DNA of 64,000 bases from Meira nashicola (GCA_001600355.1 BCJU01000007.1:62001-126000), one strand, 5' to 3'; positions 45,212 to 57,455 are shown, counted from the first letter of the stretch. Numbers and translations: made by a program. Notes: generated by a model from the sequence alone, not told the origin.

Positions 45212-46900
45212 ATGTTAAGTAAGTGGCGCAAAATTGGGCAAAAAGAACACCGGGAACAAAATGATGTCAATGAAATCTCCGTGAAGCACGCGATTACCAT
45301 GGTGTTATTCTCAGCCTCACTGTTGTTCGCCGCTGTCTACGGATCTTAGAGCTTGACATTAGCATTACCACCTTCTGCCATACCGTCGCACTGGGTGAGA
45401 AGCGAACACACCGGAGCGGAGCCTTTTTGTTTCGACCTGGATGTCGAACAACCTGATATATACCATCGCGCACCAGGCATTGACCCCACGAAGCAGAGAA
45501 CTGCATTCTGCGAGGATTTGGAAATCTTTCATGGGGAAGGACTCGAAGGATGGGCCATACTCAGCTGTGATGCAGGCCGTAATAAATGGAATACCGTTCT
45601 TGGGTGAGTGGGCGTAAGCCGAGATCGTAGTTACGCTGTGGCCTTCTTACTAATTTGTATACGATTGTATCGCAGACCTGTACTGGACCCTCATCCTAGG
45701 GGTGCCCTGTGGATGTACAATTACAAGGCTGCGGCTGAAGGGCATGTCGAAGGAAACAAGTCGTTTGAGCTCCCAGCCTTGCTTCGGCTCGACGGCTTTC
45801 CAAAAGAGTTCGACTTCCATCCGATTGGTGCAGATGCAGTGCCGGCTGTTGACAGTGCAAACGAAGAAACTAGGAAGCCAGCTAGATTGTTTGTGATTAA
45901 TCATTCTGGTAAATGGTCTGCAATAGAAGTCTTTGATCTTTATCCTGCTCTCAAAGCATCCGAATGGAGTGCCAGTTACATACGCACTATTGATCACCCT
46001 TTAGCCGCACTTCAGCCCAACGCTCTTACCGCCCTCAGCCACAATGACATCCTGGTCACACAAGATCATCTTTTTGCTCTCCGCGCCAGGCCATTCTCGC
46101 AGCTTCGTCAAATATATTCATTTCTCTATGGTGAGCCAATGGGGAGCGCTTTGACGTGCTTTGCATCACTTCCGATTCTGCGCGGCTACCTGACTAAAAT
46201 CGAAACAATTCTGGGATTACGAACCGGATTTGTCACCCGAGTGCAGATTGAAGAGGATCATGACCGCGTTTCCGTCTCTCTTTTCGATCGCGGTATCGCA
46301 TTTGCGAATGGAATTGCCAGAAGCCCGAACGGTGAGATCGTGGCCGTGGCCTCGACAATGATGCCTGGCGTTCTCCTCTACGAACGTCAGCATACAAGTA
46401 AAGGCTTCGAATGGACCATCACAGATTACATATTCACCCCAAACATGGCTGACAACATCGCATTTTCACGAAATCTTGTTGCGTCGGAGCAAGGAGAAAG
46501 AAGCTATTTTGGCAATGGATCTCAACTTCTCGTTACTGGTGCTATCAGTGGTCCAATGATGGTGAGGTTTGCGAAAGATCCAAAAAACATGTCTAGAGCG
46601 TCACCATCCTGGGTGGTTGCAATCACACCAAAAGCAAAGGACGTTGAAAGAACTGAAGACAATGCACCATTGCCTGTGCAAGAGAGACTACTAGGTCTAC
46701 ATGACCGCTATGAAATTAAGACTCTATATCAAGGACACAAACCTACCCCTCTCTCGGCGCCTCACTACGGTTTTGGGCTTGTCGGTATCACTGCAGCTGC
46801 AGGCGCCTCAATGGATGTCACTGTTGGTGGCGGTACGCTTCTCGTCGCTGGAATTCTCTCCGACCCTGGTGTGATGATTTGCTATGGAGTCGGACAGTAG
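45212..46900 (+). CDS. paraoxonase/arylesterase-like (SMP-30-type beta-propeller), two exons, in-frame TAG near the anchor
   Basis: Exon 1 is 45212-45603 and exon 2 is 45676-46900. The frame joins through a split Gly codon, about 537 residues. ATG at 45212 gives a cytosolic head and a membrane anchor (AITMVLFSASLLFAAVYGS), then TAG at 45347-45349, then the luminal domain in the same frame. Family features include CEDLEIFHGEGLEGWAILSC, LFVINHSGKWSAIEVFDLYP, ALSHNDILVTQDHLFALRAR, IAFANGIARSPNGEIVAVAS and a final GGGTLLVAG strand. These match the Ca-binding propeller of fungal lactonase/arylesterases. If the TAG is real, translation would have to start downstream (first ATG about 45713) without anchor. 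It could also be a sequencing error. The rest shows no damage. Confidence 0.75.
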
Positions 46901-47334
46901 AGTGGAGCGTGACTGTCGATCGAAATACAGGCGCATCGGATTTGTCAGGCGTGTTTTTGAGATGTAAGGATTCATAATCACTATGTTTGCTGTGGGAGTT
47001 TTTGTCGAGAAGCTAGATACCCGATAACAAAGTACGGGCGGAACGTAGGCTGGGAAGCACCAACTAATTATTGTACTTCCCGGGAATTAGGAGCGGAGTT
47101 GTTGGACTCGAGGAGCGGAGTTGTTGGACTCGCGTGCGGACTTCTATTCAAGAGGAATGATTGCGAGATTGCGAGATTTATAATCGACTAATAAACATTG
47201 CACTTTGTTGCTGTCAGGAAAACTAGGAACACAGAATTCCTGCACCGAACAGAGCGCGATATACCAGGATGACACAAAAGGTGTGCTTTGTTCTTCATGT
47301 ACTCTATTTCTAATCGCTGTCATATGCTTTTGTA
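46901..47334. other. 3' flank with a 22-bp tandem duplication
   Basis: No gene. At 47089-47132 the unit aggagcggagttgttggact plus cg occurs twice in perfect tandem. Confidence 0.7.
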
Positions 47335-47784
47335 TCAAAATGCTCTACAAGCTGATGCTAAGCTCAGAAGGACTGTAACGTAACGAAATGGAGGGATGAT
47401 CGGAAGAGTGTACATGATGAAAAAGGAAGGATTTGATGCTGTTTTTACACAACCACATCGTACTGATTTCACCACTGCTGTTGTTGTAAATTGGGGTATG
47501 AAATTGGGCATGAGCTGCAAATTTGGAAGAAAAGTAGGCATAAAATCTTATTTACGTTCTTGATCTGGATGCAATTTAGGTCCGCATGTTAGACATCTTT
47601 TAATCAGTGATTGCTTAAGAAAGCTACAATGTGGTCTAAAGCGTTGGCTAGAAGAGAAAATTGTCGTGACTTGACCTTTATAGTGACCCGGTGCGTATAG
47701 TACATCTTTGAATCGGCTGAAGTTGGAACATCGCGTATGGGAAAGGGTGATTACTAAGGAACGTTGGGAAATGAGCTTGAACAT
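47335..47784 (-). other. two adjoining minus-strand frames, possible small mitochondrial-type protein
   Basis: ATG at 47784 opens 78 codons with a presequence-like N-terminus (MFKLISQRSLVITLSHTRCS) ending ...HPDQERK TAA at 47548. A second frame of 68 codons begins with ATG at 47541 (M-P-T-F-L-P-N-L-Q-L-M). They may be parts of one broken gene or unrelated. No family recognised. Confidence 0.25.
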
Positions 47785-50700
47785 CTGCCGTACTACCCCA
47801 CTTCAGCATTATTCATCGATCTATCAATAGGCACTATATCTGAAACTTGTGGTATTTGAGGAATGAAACAACCTGGTGTAGTTGCCATAGAATGAAATAA
47901 GAAATGTACTTCAGCACATCAGATCCGATCGTTGTTGTGAGAACGGTCTGCTGCTGATGCTCTGAAGTGGCGGTGGTGAGCGCTGTGCTTCGTGATACAA
48001 GGACAAAGTAACATGACATATTCGGGCACATTTGAAAGAGCGATTCTCTGCTTCTTCTTGATGTGTTCTGCTCTCGACATGGAAAGATGGCAAGAATTTT
48101 CTCGCCACTAGGAATGAGTTTTGCTTTTAATTCCATCGTCAGGCTATTTGTAATGGTTGTTATTCTTTGATTTGTCGTCTATCTCAAGCGCTTACAGCTG
48201 GGAAATATTAAAGTTTCTTTCCTATTATTTGGTCCAAACTCTCTACGTGCCAAAAGATTTGCGAGATAATTTCCATTGTCATATGACTCCGTGTCATGAA
48301 CTTTTTGAACTACATTCCAAACAATCTAGCAGGCGGCCAAGAAGATAAATTTGGATGCGGTGATGCCTTTTGCTAAATTTGGAATTTTGTCTTTGAAGAA
48401 GCTAATTGATGTCTTTCGACAACACCCGAGAAAAGTTCAATTCACCTTGCAAAAAAGATCTGTTGCCACAGTGATTGACAAATTTGATCAACAAGTTCCC
48501 ATATCCTCACAACACCGTGTGTTTTCGAGTTGATCATTCTGTCGTTAACTTCCCATTTTAATGAAATTATCTTTTTTGGGCGACATAACGTTTATCAAAG
48601 TCAAGCAGGAATGGCGTCGTGTTTTGAAGATAAAATTTGGGAACGATAGGTCGACTTTGATGTGTCTGTGCTGCTAGCTGTTGCGCATACTTTTATTCGA
48701 TGCGTTAGCTGATCAATCAGGGGTGAATGTAGTTACAATATTCATAAGGTATATACATATATCGAATCACCAATTTTTACCGAAAGGAACATGCAAAGGT
48801 GCAAATGTTTCTTTCATTGCGAAAGACGCGCGTCGCATAGAACTCAAAAATTGTTAGCTTAAGAAAGCGCTGTATCAAGGATAGTATAATTATAAACTCA
48901 AAAAGCTCTACCTCTATATTACCTTGTACAAGCTAACACTTTCCTCTTACCAGAATAACAAGAATGGAACGCCCTCTCTGAGGCCTCTCACTTCAAGTTT
49001 TTAGTAGCATCAAGTCTATGGCTACATGAAATTCAATATCTATCTGTGGGCGAAGCAAGAAAGATTGTAAAAGTTCTTTATCCTCAGTGCGTTTTGCAAG
49101 ATACTCCTATTTATACATTAAAATTGATAAAATATTCTATCCTATCTTCTCTTTTTCCTAACAGCTTACACGTAAATGATATTAAAGAAGGTACTATCGA
49201 ACACAAATTCGATTGTTTTCAACGCGCTCACCAACAATGATTAGAAAATCTTCCAACATTTTTAGCATCAACCATAATATTTGGTTTTCGTTGGCCAAAT
49301 TTTGCAAATTTGAATGGAAATTTCTGAATTCTATCTAAACTTGCTTATTATAAAGATTATGCGACAAGAGATCTCAAGAAAAGTGAAAAAGGAGCGAAAG
49401 TGGGAAATTCGAGCTTGTTATCCCAAATCATTGGAGCAACGATAACCTCGATCATTACTTGCAGTATTGGGTTCAACCCATAAAATTTTCCGAATAGAAT
49501 GATGAGCATTCACTCGTCCTTGTGATCATGTTCCTGGTGATAGTCTGTTCGCCGCTGAAACGATTCAAATACTGCAATACCTGATCTAACTTGCAGTATA
49601 TATATATATATGCGTGTTCTTGTGTGCGCTTGGCATGCATGCCTTTTAACAAGCAGAGGGAATCTTCACAGAAACTCTGCTTTTGTGAAGTCGCCCACCT
49701 GGGAGCAGCATAATGTATCATGCGATGGCAGGAAAAGAAACTTGCCCCGCTAAATGCCTCCTCCTGACCCTTTCCATGAGAAGCATCACCTTCGGAATTT
49801 TACGTTTGAAGCCAAAAGAGACGTATTAACCTGTAGATCTATTTCAATACTGCAATGTATGGGGTCACGTTGATGCTCATCCGACATCGCTGTGAGCGCG
49901 ACGAGCTTGAAGAATATCATTATATCGCAAGTTTTGATGTTGAGTACAACTATCTCATCAGGTGAAAGTAACATAGCAGGTGAAGTGTTGGCATGTTCAC
50001 GGAGATAATTTCTATTAAGCGCTACGGAATTTCCTATTCCGACCCTATATCGCAGAAGCTCTCATTCAGCATTCTTCCTCCACATTTTCAAGATGACAAT
50101 GAGATCATCTACAATACAATAAAATTTCGAAAGTCGACAAGCTTCACCTTCATTTATAATATTGGACCTAAGTCTTCCGCCAATTTTAGACTATAATTGT
50201 GATGTTTTGGTAGATTTCTCCGAAAATACAGAAGCGGAGTTTGCGGCAAAATGTGTGATCGTTCCGAGGTGCTTATCTGCTTTGTTCTTGTAGAATGGTG
50301 GCGGTACGCAAAATGACCGAAGTCTAAATTTGATTTTTAAGCACAGAGACACGGCGTCTGTAAGTACTTCTGAGGAAAGATTAACAACCGCGAATATCAT
50401 CTAAATAAAGCTTGTAAAGTTAGTAACTTTCTGTACTTTGTTTACAAAATTCTTTCCTACCAAACCTGATCAGAATGCCTACTGAGCCGTACTCATCTAA
50501 ATCTTTCTTTCAGTACTTTTGAGCATCAAAATTTGTGGCATCCTGTAGTATGAACACAAATATTTGTTTTCTGGGTGACGTGTAAGCTTTTGGTCTTGGA
50601 GACCAGGCCCATTAACGTTTATAGCAACGGTGATCATACTTCCATCAATCGCAAAGTTACTAAATTCTACACGATAATACGTGCAATCTCAAGAATTCTT

Positions 50701-51534
50701 CATTCACGAAACGGCACACGCAAAATACTTCAGCTCTACTCTTCGTGACATAAAGGATAGGAAAAGCATCGCGACGGAGAAAGTATGAAATAAAGCCCTA
50801 CTTTATATTAGCCACAAAGACGCAGAACCAGAGGTCAAATATAACATTCCAACCGTAATGAATAAGATATTGGAATAGTGAGACAACGGAAAGCTTTTTC
50901 TTCAGTGAAAGTCGTGGGTTGGCAAACGCAGCTATTATGAAGCATAGAAAATTGGGTGGCTAATTGACTTGCGCAGGGATCAATAATGCTGAAGTACGGT
51001 TGGCCTCGCATCCGTCCCAATGTGGGGGAAAGTTTGCCAGGCCCTCCCACCCAAGCTTGAGGAAAGCCAATAGCAAGGCTGGTTCGATCTTTTCCGCTGT
51101 AGATAGGATGCATTTGGTATTGTTGAGGGCCCAAACGAAGCTCGGCTAGCATCTCGTTTGACTCATCTCAAACATGTAGTGATCGAGCACTACATAAATT
51201 TTTGCTGAGCTTTTCCCTACATTACCGTTTCTTCCGCAGAAAGGGTAATACACTCATCAATAACAGCCAGACAATCGAATGAGGTCACACATTATATCAC
51301 TTACTTTCTACTGCACCATGCGAAATGTAACGTACTTGTGATCGTACTTGTAGGGTTTGTCGCGCTTGCAAGAATGTATCTTGCATGGAAATTATGTCAG
51401 GTTTGTCAAAACTTCTTGCGTGCTGCAAGTTTTCCATCCTTATAGGTGTCCTGCCGCGGCTCTATCGTCACTGAGAAGCTAAGATTGTAGGACCTGGGGA
51501 AAGACGAGACAGCGATCTCTTATCGCCGCGTAGC
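47785..51534. other. long gene-poor, decayed stretch
   Basis: Only frames below about 105 codons without motifs are seen (47834-48136 minus, 49046-49240 plus, 50835-51152 minus and others). A (ta)n microsatellite lies at 49594-49610. I found no tRNA, rRNA or recognisable transposon domain. Confidence 0.35.
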
Positions 51535-51845
51535 ACTAAACTGATTAGATGCTCAAGCTCGTTTACGTGAAGCGGGAGAACGTGAGCCAAGGTTGACTTG
51601 CATACATACATCTTAATACATATAAGCAACTAGGCCTATCTGCAGTGGCGTGCGCTGCCACGCGAGTTAGAAGGTATTCGCTGAAACGAATAGGAAGAGA
51701 TCTAAAACCTCCCCTTCCTTCGATCATCTTACCTCGTAAACCAGATTGAATCGATCGTGATCACTATCAGACTTTAATCACCCTCTCTTATCGGCCAGAT
51801 TAAATTGATTGCTATCATCATGCAGACCAATGTTCCTTAGCAAAC
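51535..51845 (+). repeat. dispersed inverted repeat, partner of 3140-3445
   Basis: The reverse complement of this block matches 3140-3445 over about 300 bp. It ends just before the cyclophilin exon. See the first copy for shared blocks. Confidence 0.75.
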
Positions 51846-51870
51846 TTTTGGCTCCTAATTCTCACAATTC

Positions 51871-52032
51871 ATGACTTCCCTCACATCCATTGCAAGTGCA
51901 AGTGATGATATACCCGTCACAGTCAAGGTATATTTTGACATCGAGCATGATAACAAGGACTTAGGCCGCATAGTCATGGGCTTATTTGGCATGTACTCCG
52001 ATTTAGACTTTGTACGTTTACAACCACATTAA
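51871..52032 (+). pseudogene. cyclophilin (peptidyl-prolyl isomerase) first exon remnant
   Basis: ATG at 51871 starts a short frame: an N-terminal stretch (MTSLTSIASASDDIPVTV) and then K-V-Y-F-D-I-E-H-D-N-K-D-L-G-R-I-V-M-G-L-F-G. This is the canonical beta-1/beta-2 start of cyclophilins (F-F-D-I-x-x-x-x-x-x-x-G-R-I-x-x-x-L-F). After G-L-F-G the expected K-T-V-P-K-T-x-x-N-F is absent; gtactc could be a weak donor, and no convincing second exon follows. A frame piece K-F-I-I-H-L-G-G near 52082 faintly recalls the F-M-I-Q-G-G strand but is not enough. It is a truncated copy. Confidence 0.6.
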
Positions 52033-52345
52033 GCATATGTTTGAAAAAATATTTCAATTTTGCAAACACTAAGTGCATACCAAAATTCATAATTCACCTC
52101 GGTGGTTATTCGGGACGGTAATACTCGGATTTGAGTCGTGTTGTTTCTACAAGGCGTTTTGTTTCTCACTCACCTATGAAAATTATATCAACTTGCAGCA
52201 AGTTTGCTTTGGTTCTGGGACGATAATGGCCAAAATCTCGCCCGTGGTACTTGGTGTAAATCCGCGTTTAGCTTCTTCAGCCTGTCAGGAAGCACCATGC
52301 GTACGCCAAGCCTACAGCATGGCAACAGTTTCCTGTATACTTTTG
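52033..52345. other. spacer, possible remains of cyclophilin exons
   Basis: A 107-codon frame (52073-52396) crosses into the duplicated arsH tail and shows no coherent domain. Confidence 0.3.
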
Positions 52346-52565
52346 TGGCGATCGTTTAAGCGGACGGAAAGAGAGTTACAAGAATTAGGTGATTGAAAAG
52401 GACTTTGATAAATTAGCTTTTAACTCATGCATAGCCTCCACGATACCGTGTCACTGGTCTTTGCCGGATCTAGCAATATGCTGCTTGAAGCAAGTTTTGT
52501 GCTCCATCCTGCGCACAGAAAAATGCTGAGGATAGAATTTGAAATTGTGTGAGACACGTGAGCTC
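52346..52565 (+). repeat. duplicated arsH 3' end and downstream flank
   Basis: It matches 57238-57450 in the same orientation at about 90 percent: gcgatcg followed by cggaaagagagttacaagaa, then the downstream flank through aaattgtgtgagacacg. It carries only the last 13 codons of arsH, out of context. It lies about 4.9 kb left of the true arsH 3' end, so the pair brackets the MFS and arsH genes. Confidence 0.85.
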
Positions 52566-52873
52566 AGAAAAAATCAACAATAACCTAGCCAGTATTTTTA
52601 GCCCTGTTCAGCAACAAGAGCAGGGATAGGATGATTAGCGGGTTGGATGCAGGCAACGTTGTACATGTGCAAAGAAGCCCACAGTACTCTTTTCTATCTA
52701 TGCTGCTTAAGACCGGAACAGATCTTAGTGCGCTTTCTGCAGCCGATTTCGAATTGGGTACTCACTTTGTTTTCAGATCTGGATTTGTGATACACCATTC
52801 AATTTCTGCAACAAAAATCCGATAAACAAGGCAGAGGATATCATCAGCCTTGCGACAATCTCTTCTATTCGAC

Positions 52874-54308
52874 ATGGTGAAACTCAGAGCGCTATCACCA
52901 AATTCCATCATTTCAAACGGTGATGGAATGCCTGAGAGCAGAATTGATCAGTCTAGATCTATTGCATGGAAATATGACCAAAATAATACGCGCAGCTGGA
53001 ATAGAATTAAAAAGTGGAAAGCAACAATCACAGCTTGCTACATGTCATCTTTGATTTCCGTTGCTGCTTCTGCCTATTCCCAAGCGATGGATGGCATTCA
53101 AGCTGATCTGCATTCTTCCCAACTTCTAAAAGTCAGTGGAATTTCCTTTTTTACCTTTGCTGTTGCCATTTTTCCCACCATTTTGGCTCCATTGGGCGAA
53201 CAATTTGGAAGAAGACCGGTGTACGTGATCACATTTGCCTTATTTTTTTCTCTTTCATACCGAATGCTTTAGCTAAGAATATACAAACAGTATTAATTTC
53301 TCGCTTCATATGCGGAGCTATGGGCTCTGCAGGTTCAACGATGGTAGGCGGAACTCTTTCGGATATTTGGGAACCTGAAGAGCGTCAAGTACCGATGGCA
53401 TTATTCGCTTTGAGCGCTTTGCTGGGTACACCGATGGGCTTGATAGGCTTTTCATGGGCAGGTGGGTTGACGTCATGGAGATGGATTTTCTGGGTTATGC
53501 TCATTTTAGCTGCACCTTCATTTCTTGTCATACTTTTGTTCTTTCGGCAGGAGAGTCTAACAAGAGAAATGCGAGAAAAAATCCGTCAAATGCAAATGTC
53601 TGCCGAAGCTGATCAGAACTCGAGCTTCGGGAGAAATTCAAAACGTATGCTGAAGCCTCTTTTCTTTCTGGCAACAGAGCCCATCACTCTGATGCTCAGC
53701 TTATGGATCGCATTTGCATGGGGAACGCTTTACCTATTCTTAGAATCAGTACCAATGGTGTTCGCGCCTTATGATTTCACACACGATAACAAGTCGCGCG
53801 GCCTCTCGTTCGCAGGCATTGGCATTGGCGCATTGATAGGCTTCGCTTTGCATATACTTATCTTACGTACGCGAAAACCGGTCACAAAGCCTGAACAACG
53901 ATTATTTGAAGCATGTGTCGGGGCAATAGTATTTCCGGTAGGGTTTGTTTTTTCGCATGGACAGCCAAGCCTGACAAAATTCATTGGATTCTTCCTCAAA
54001 TTGGAACATCCGTCATCATGATTGGATTATTTCTGGTTTATATTTGCGTATTTGATTACTTTGCAGATTGCTATGGCTCATACACATCTTCTGCCACTGC
54101 CGCTCAAAGTTTATTGCGCAACATCCTTGCAACAGCACTCCCTCTCATTGCCGACAAAATGTATCATACTCTTACATTTCCGTGGGCGTCATCTTTGTTG
54201 GGTTTTTGTGCACTGGTGCTTGCGTCTGCGCCCTATCTACTTCTGTGGAAAGGAAAATTGTTGCGGGAACGTTCGCTTTTTGCCTCCAACCAACTAGGAT
54301 GCCTATAA
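52874..54308 (+). pseudogene. MFS drug/H+ antiporter (DHA1-like), two homopolymer frameshifts
   Basis: Three consecutive frames together make one major-facilitator protein of about 478 residues. Frame 1 (52874-about 53245) has a hydrophilic head, helix 1-2 and the motif A loop G-E-Q-F-G-R-R-P-V. Frame 2 (to about 53950) has R-F-I-C-G-A-M-G-S-A-G-S-T-M-V-G-G, the next loop E-P-E-E-R-Q-V-P-M and W-A-G-G-L-T-S-W-R-W-I-F-W, typical of DHA1 transporters. Frame 3 (to 54308) has the last helices. The frame changes fall exactly in T-runs (53243-53249 and 53948-53953), so both may be base-calling errors and the gene may be intact. Position next to arsH suggests, without proof, a role in metalloid or drug export. 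Confidence 0.7.
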
Positions 54309-56300
54309 GAAAATCGTAAATAATTATTTGAAGTTCCAATCTATTTAAATTTCTTTCACTGCAGAGCTCCGACCTTTTTCTGCGGCGAAGCGATGTGTTT
54401 CGCTTGAGGAAATGGCTAGAAATTCCAGCAGCTACGCTCTTGGGAGAAAATTGAAGATCTGGAAAACATGTAGCGCCAATTTTTGATTTTTCCTTTTCCG
54501 TGCGGAACAATAGCCGTCCCTTTAATTACATAAAATATGCTGTCAGGGCCCATAGGGTCGAACGACTTTTACAAGCGAGTATCTGCTCTTCATCTGCAGA
54601 ATAATTTATGCGTAAAGATGGAGCAAGGGAGCAAATCGGCAAACAATACCTTTCTCCACTTATCACATCCGGAGAAGATGACGAAAGCCTGACGCACATC
54701 GTATACAGTATTTTGCAACATGCTGTCATATGCCGTAAAAGGCAATACTATATAGATGCTTCCTGCTATTCTAATCCATCCGTACTTTACACTGTACTCA
54801 TCCCTTCTTCGAAAGCTCTAATTAGGATTACATTTACCATGCGTCTGTCATAGCTTCGAACTTCATGTCTTAAAATTTGGAATTCTGAGACGTTTATGAA
54901 ACATCATATTTTGATCTATAATTTTCATCTCTTACTTTCATATGATGTAGGATCAGTGTTAAATTTACTTTGCATGTTCGTGTCAATTGAAGGCTGGGAG
55001 ATATCGGGCGATTATATATTTGAGATTACTACTATGACATTTAAGTAATTCTGAGAAACCTTGAATTCCGAGCTAGTAGTATATGGATTCATCGTTCTGG
55101 TACACCGCTTTCTTATACTTAATCATTTTAAAGAGCTACGACATGGCTAATATACATGATATGTCGAAGATATAGCCGATGAAAATATTTCATTAATATT
55201 TCAGCGATATAGAGTTGTTTAATTTGCAAGTGGTGTAATAAACATTTGATCTGTCTGAGTGTAGGAGGGAATAGTTTGGGAATTTAAAGGCTAACTAGTT
55301 TTGAGGCCTAGCAGAAGATTTTGCGATAAGATAGATGCATTTCGTCCGAATAAAAGAGCGCATGTAGTAGTTCTGATATTCCTAATGTATATGAATAATA
55401 TCAATTATGTAATTGCGGTTTAGTTTCACAACAATTTAAACCGCACAAAATCTGACATTTGAGAGGAAATGGCTTTTAAATACTTTTTGGAACGTTTCAT
55501 CGCATTTTTGCTGGAATTGACGTAAAATTGAACCAGATCTGCGTCTGTAAAGCGCCTGAAGTTCTGTTAAGTAGGACGAAAACTTTATGCGTGACCATCC
55601 GGTAAGATAAGAGTGAAACAAACGCTAATAAATAAGATCAAGTGTATCCACTGATCTCTCGGAACTAGCAAAACGGCAAGCCAGCTTACATTTCGCTATT
55701 GGCTCATGAGTGAGCAGGAGTAGCGACTGTGTTGGGAGAAGACATTCAACAAGAAATGATAATGGCAAGCCATCTTTTCATCTGTTACAAGTATGAGAAA
55801 ATACTCTGGGTCGTCGAGATTTTTGACAGGATTTCAGACAAGCCCGGCCGCTGAAGAAACTCTGTCGCATGCGATTCCGCTTAACGAATGTCATCGAAAT
55901 GGAATATGTATAACTCCAAGAGACGCAGCAGTTTGAATTGTGAAAGAACTAGTCGTGAAATAGACTAGCGACGATTTTCCATCTGAGAAAAAGAACACCA
56001 ACTTTAATTTGACAATCACTCCAAAGAATTTTTCTTCAAAGCTAGTCAAAACTATTGTGAACGCAAAGATTGCAGGAAAATCAGAGCTATTGTGAATGCA
56101 GAGGTTAGAAAAAAATTTAAGGGAACATCTCATGCCCCAAAAATTCGTTTTCAATTTGAAATTGTACAAATTTGATATGTTGGCAAAGTCACAGGATTCA
56201 CCTTTGCGCAATTTCAAATTTAGGTCGGCGCTGCCGCCCCCGTTCTGGAATAAATCAAAGTTCAGTGCGAGCTGGGCACAGGGTCGATCTGATCATCACG
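54309..56300. other. 2-kb spacer between MFS gene and arsH
   Basis: A/T-rich, with only short unsupported frames (for example 55891-56217 minus). The last 100 bases form the arsH promoter. Confidence 0.4.
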
Positions 56301-56314
56301 GTCCGTAACCTCTT

Positions 56315-56320
56315 TATAAA
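56315..56320 (+). promoter_or_regulatory. TATA box of arsH
   Basis: TATAAA in ctctttataaattgg lies 50 nt upstream of the ATG at 56370 and about 125 nt upstream of the alternative ATG at about 56445. Confidence 0.5.
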
Positions 56321-56369
56321 TTGGCTCAACTTCCTTTCGCCGTAATTCCTTTTCCCACAGGGGTACTTC

Positions 56370-57278
56370 ATGTCCGCAAGTCTTTTTCTTCGTTTTCCTT
56401 TTCGATCTACAAGATCTTTTCATACATTCTCTCGGATTTCAATAATGGATGATCGCAGCGAACATAAGATCTTCTTGCAAGATTTGAAAAATGTGGACAT
56501 GTCACTCGATAATGATTGGTGCTATAAAATTGCAAGTGAGAAAGGCAACGATGAGCTTGCCAAAACAAGGGTGATGCAAGAAAATCTCGCAAACCCACTT
56601 CGCGTTCTAGTTCTTTACGGGTCAAATAGGGAAAAGTAAGTTTGTAGTCTGTGTTATTGCGATGTCACTGTAGACGGCTGGCTGAGCGCTCAAACGCATC
56701 TTGAATGAAACAGATCTTATTCTCGCTTGCTGTCTTTCGAAGTTGCAAGGCTTTTACATTATCTTGGGTGTGATGTTCGCGTCTATGATCCGAGGGGCCT
56801 CCCGCTCCGGGACGATCCTAGCATTTCCACATCGACGCATCCAAAAGTAAACGAGCTTCTCGATTGTATCGCATGGAGCCAAGCGCAGTTCTGGTGTTCT
56901 CCAGAGCAGCATGGCAATATGACAGGTATTATGAAGACAATGATCGACCATATTCCCCTAAGCAGTCAGGCTATACGCCCTACTCAAGGAAAAGTTCTAG
57001 CAATTGCTCAGGTGAGCGGTGGTTCACAGTCCTTCAATGCTTTGAATTCAATGCGCATACTTGGCCGATGGATGAGGATGTTCACCATTCCCAATCAAGC
57101 TTCGTTACCAAAAGCATACACTCAATTCACCGCAGAAGGTAGACTTACCAATTCGTCAAACAGAAGCCGTCTCGTGGATGTCGTAGAAGAATTGGTGAAG
57201 ATCTCTTGTATTTTGCAAGACCACCAAGCGATACTAGGCGATCGCTTCAGCGAACGGAAAGAGAGTTACAAGAATTAG
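56370..57278 (+). CDS. arsH: ArsH NADPH-dependent FMN reductase
   Basis: Exons are 56370-56635 and 56714-57278, split within one Lys codon, giving 276 residues. The flavodoxin-like fold starts with V-L-V-L-Y-G-S-N-R-E-K-S-Y-S (FMN phosphate loop), followed by L-G-C-D-V-R-V-Y-D-P-R-G-L-P-L. Then come W-C-S-P-E-Q-H-G-N-M-T-G-I-M-K, the Q-V-S-G-G-S-Q-S-F-N loop and the ArsH signature M-R-I-L-G-R-W-M-R-M-F-T-I-P-N-Q. Known ArsH proteins reduce flavin or azo dyes with NADPH and oxidise trivalent organoarsenicals, and usually sit in ars operons or clusters. The first 24 residues (SLFLRFPFRSTRSFHTFSR) look like a mitochondrial presequence; starting at the second Met (about 56445) would give a cytosolic form. 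Intact. Confidence 0.93.
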
Positions 57279-57450
57279 GTGATTGAAAAGGACTTTGATG
57301 AATTAGCTTTTGACTCATGCATAGCCTCCACGAGACCGTGTCACTGGTCTCTGCCACTTGCTGCTTAAAGCAAGTTTCGTACTCCATCCTGCGCCCAGAA
57401 AAATGCTGAAGATAAAATTTGAAATTGTGTGAGACACGCGGATCGAGCTC
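57238..57450 (+). repeat. arsH 3' end and flank, source of the copy at 52346-52565
   Basis: The direct repeat partner of 52346-52565. The match begins inside the last codons of arsH and ends near gagctcagaa. Confidence 0.85.
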
Positions 57451-57455
57451 AGAAT

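Noticed and set aside
47335..47784. Mitochondrial ribosomal protein (bL36m-like)
   Set aside because: The presequence-like start is suggestive, but the Cys/Lys pattern of bL36m is not present and the two frames do not join.
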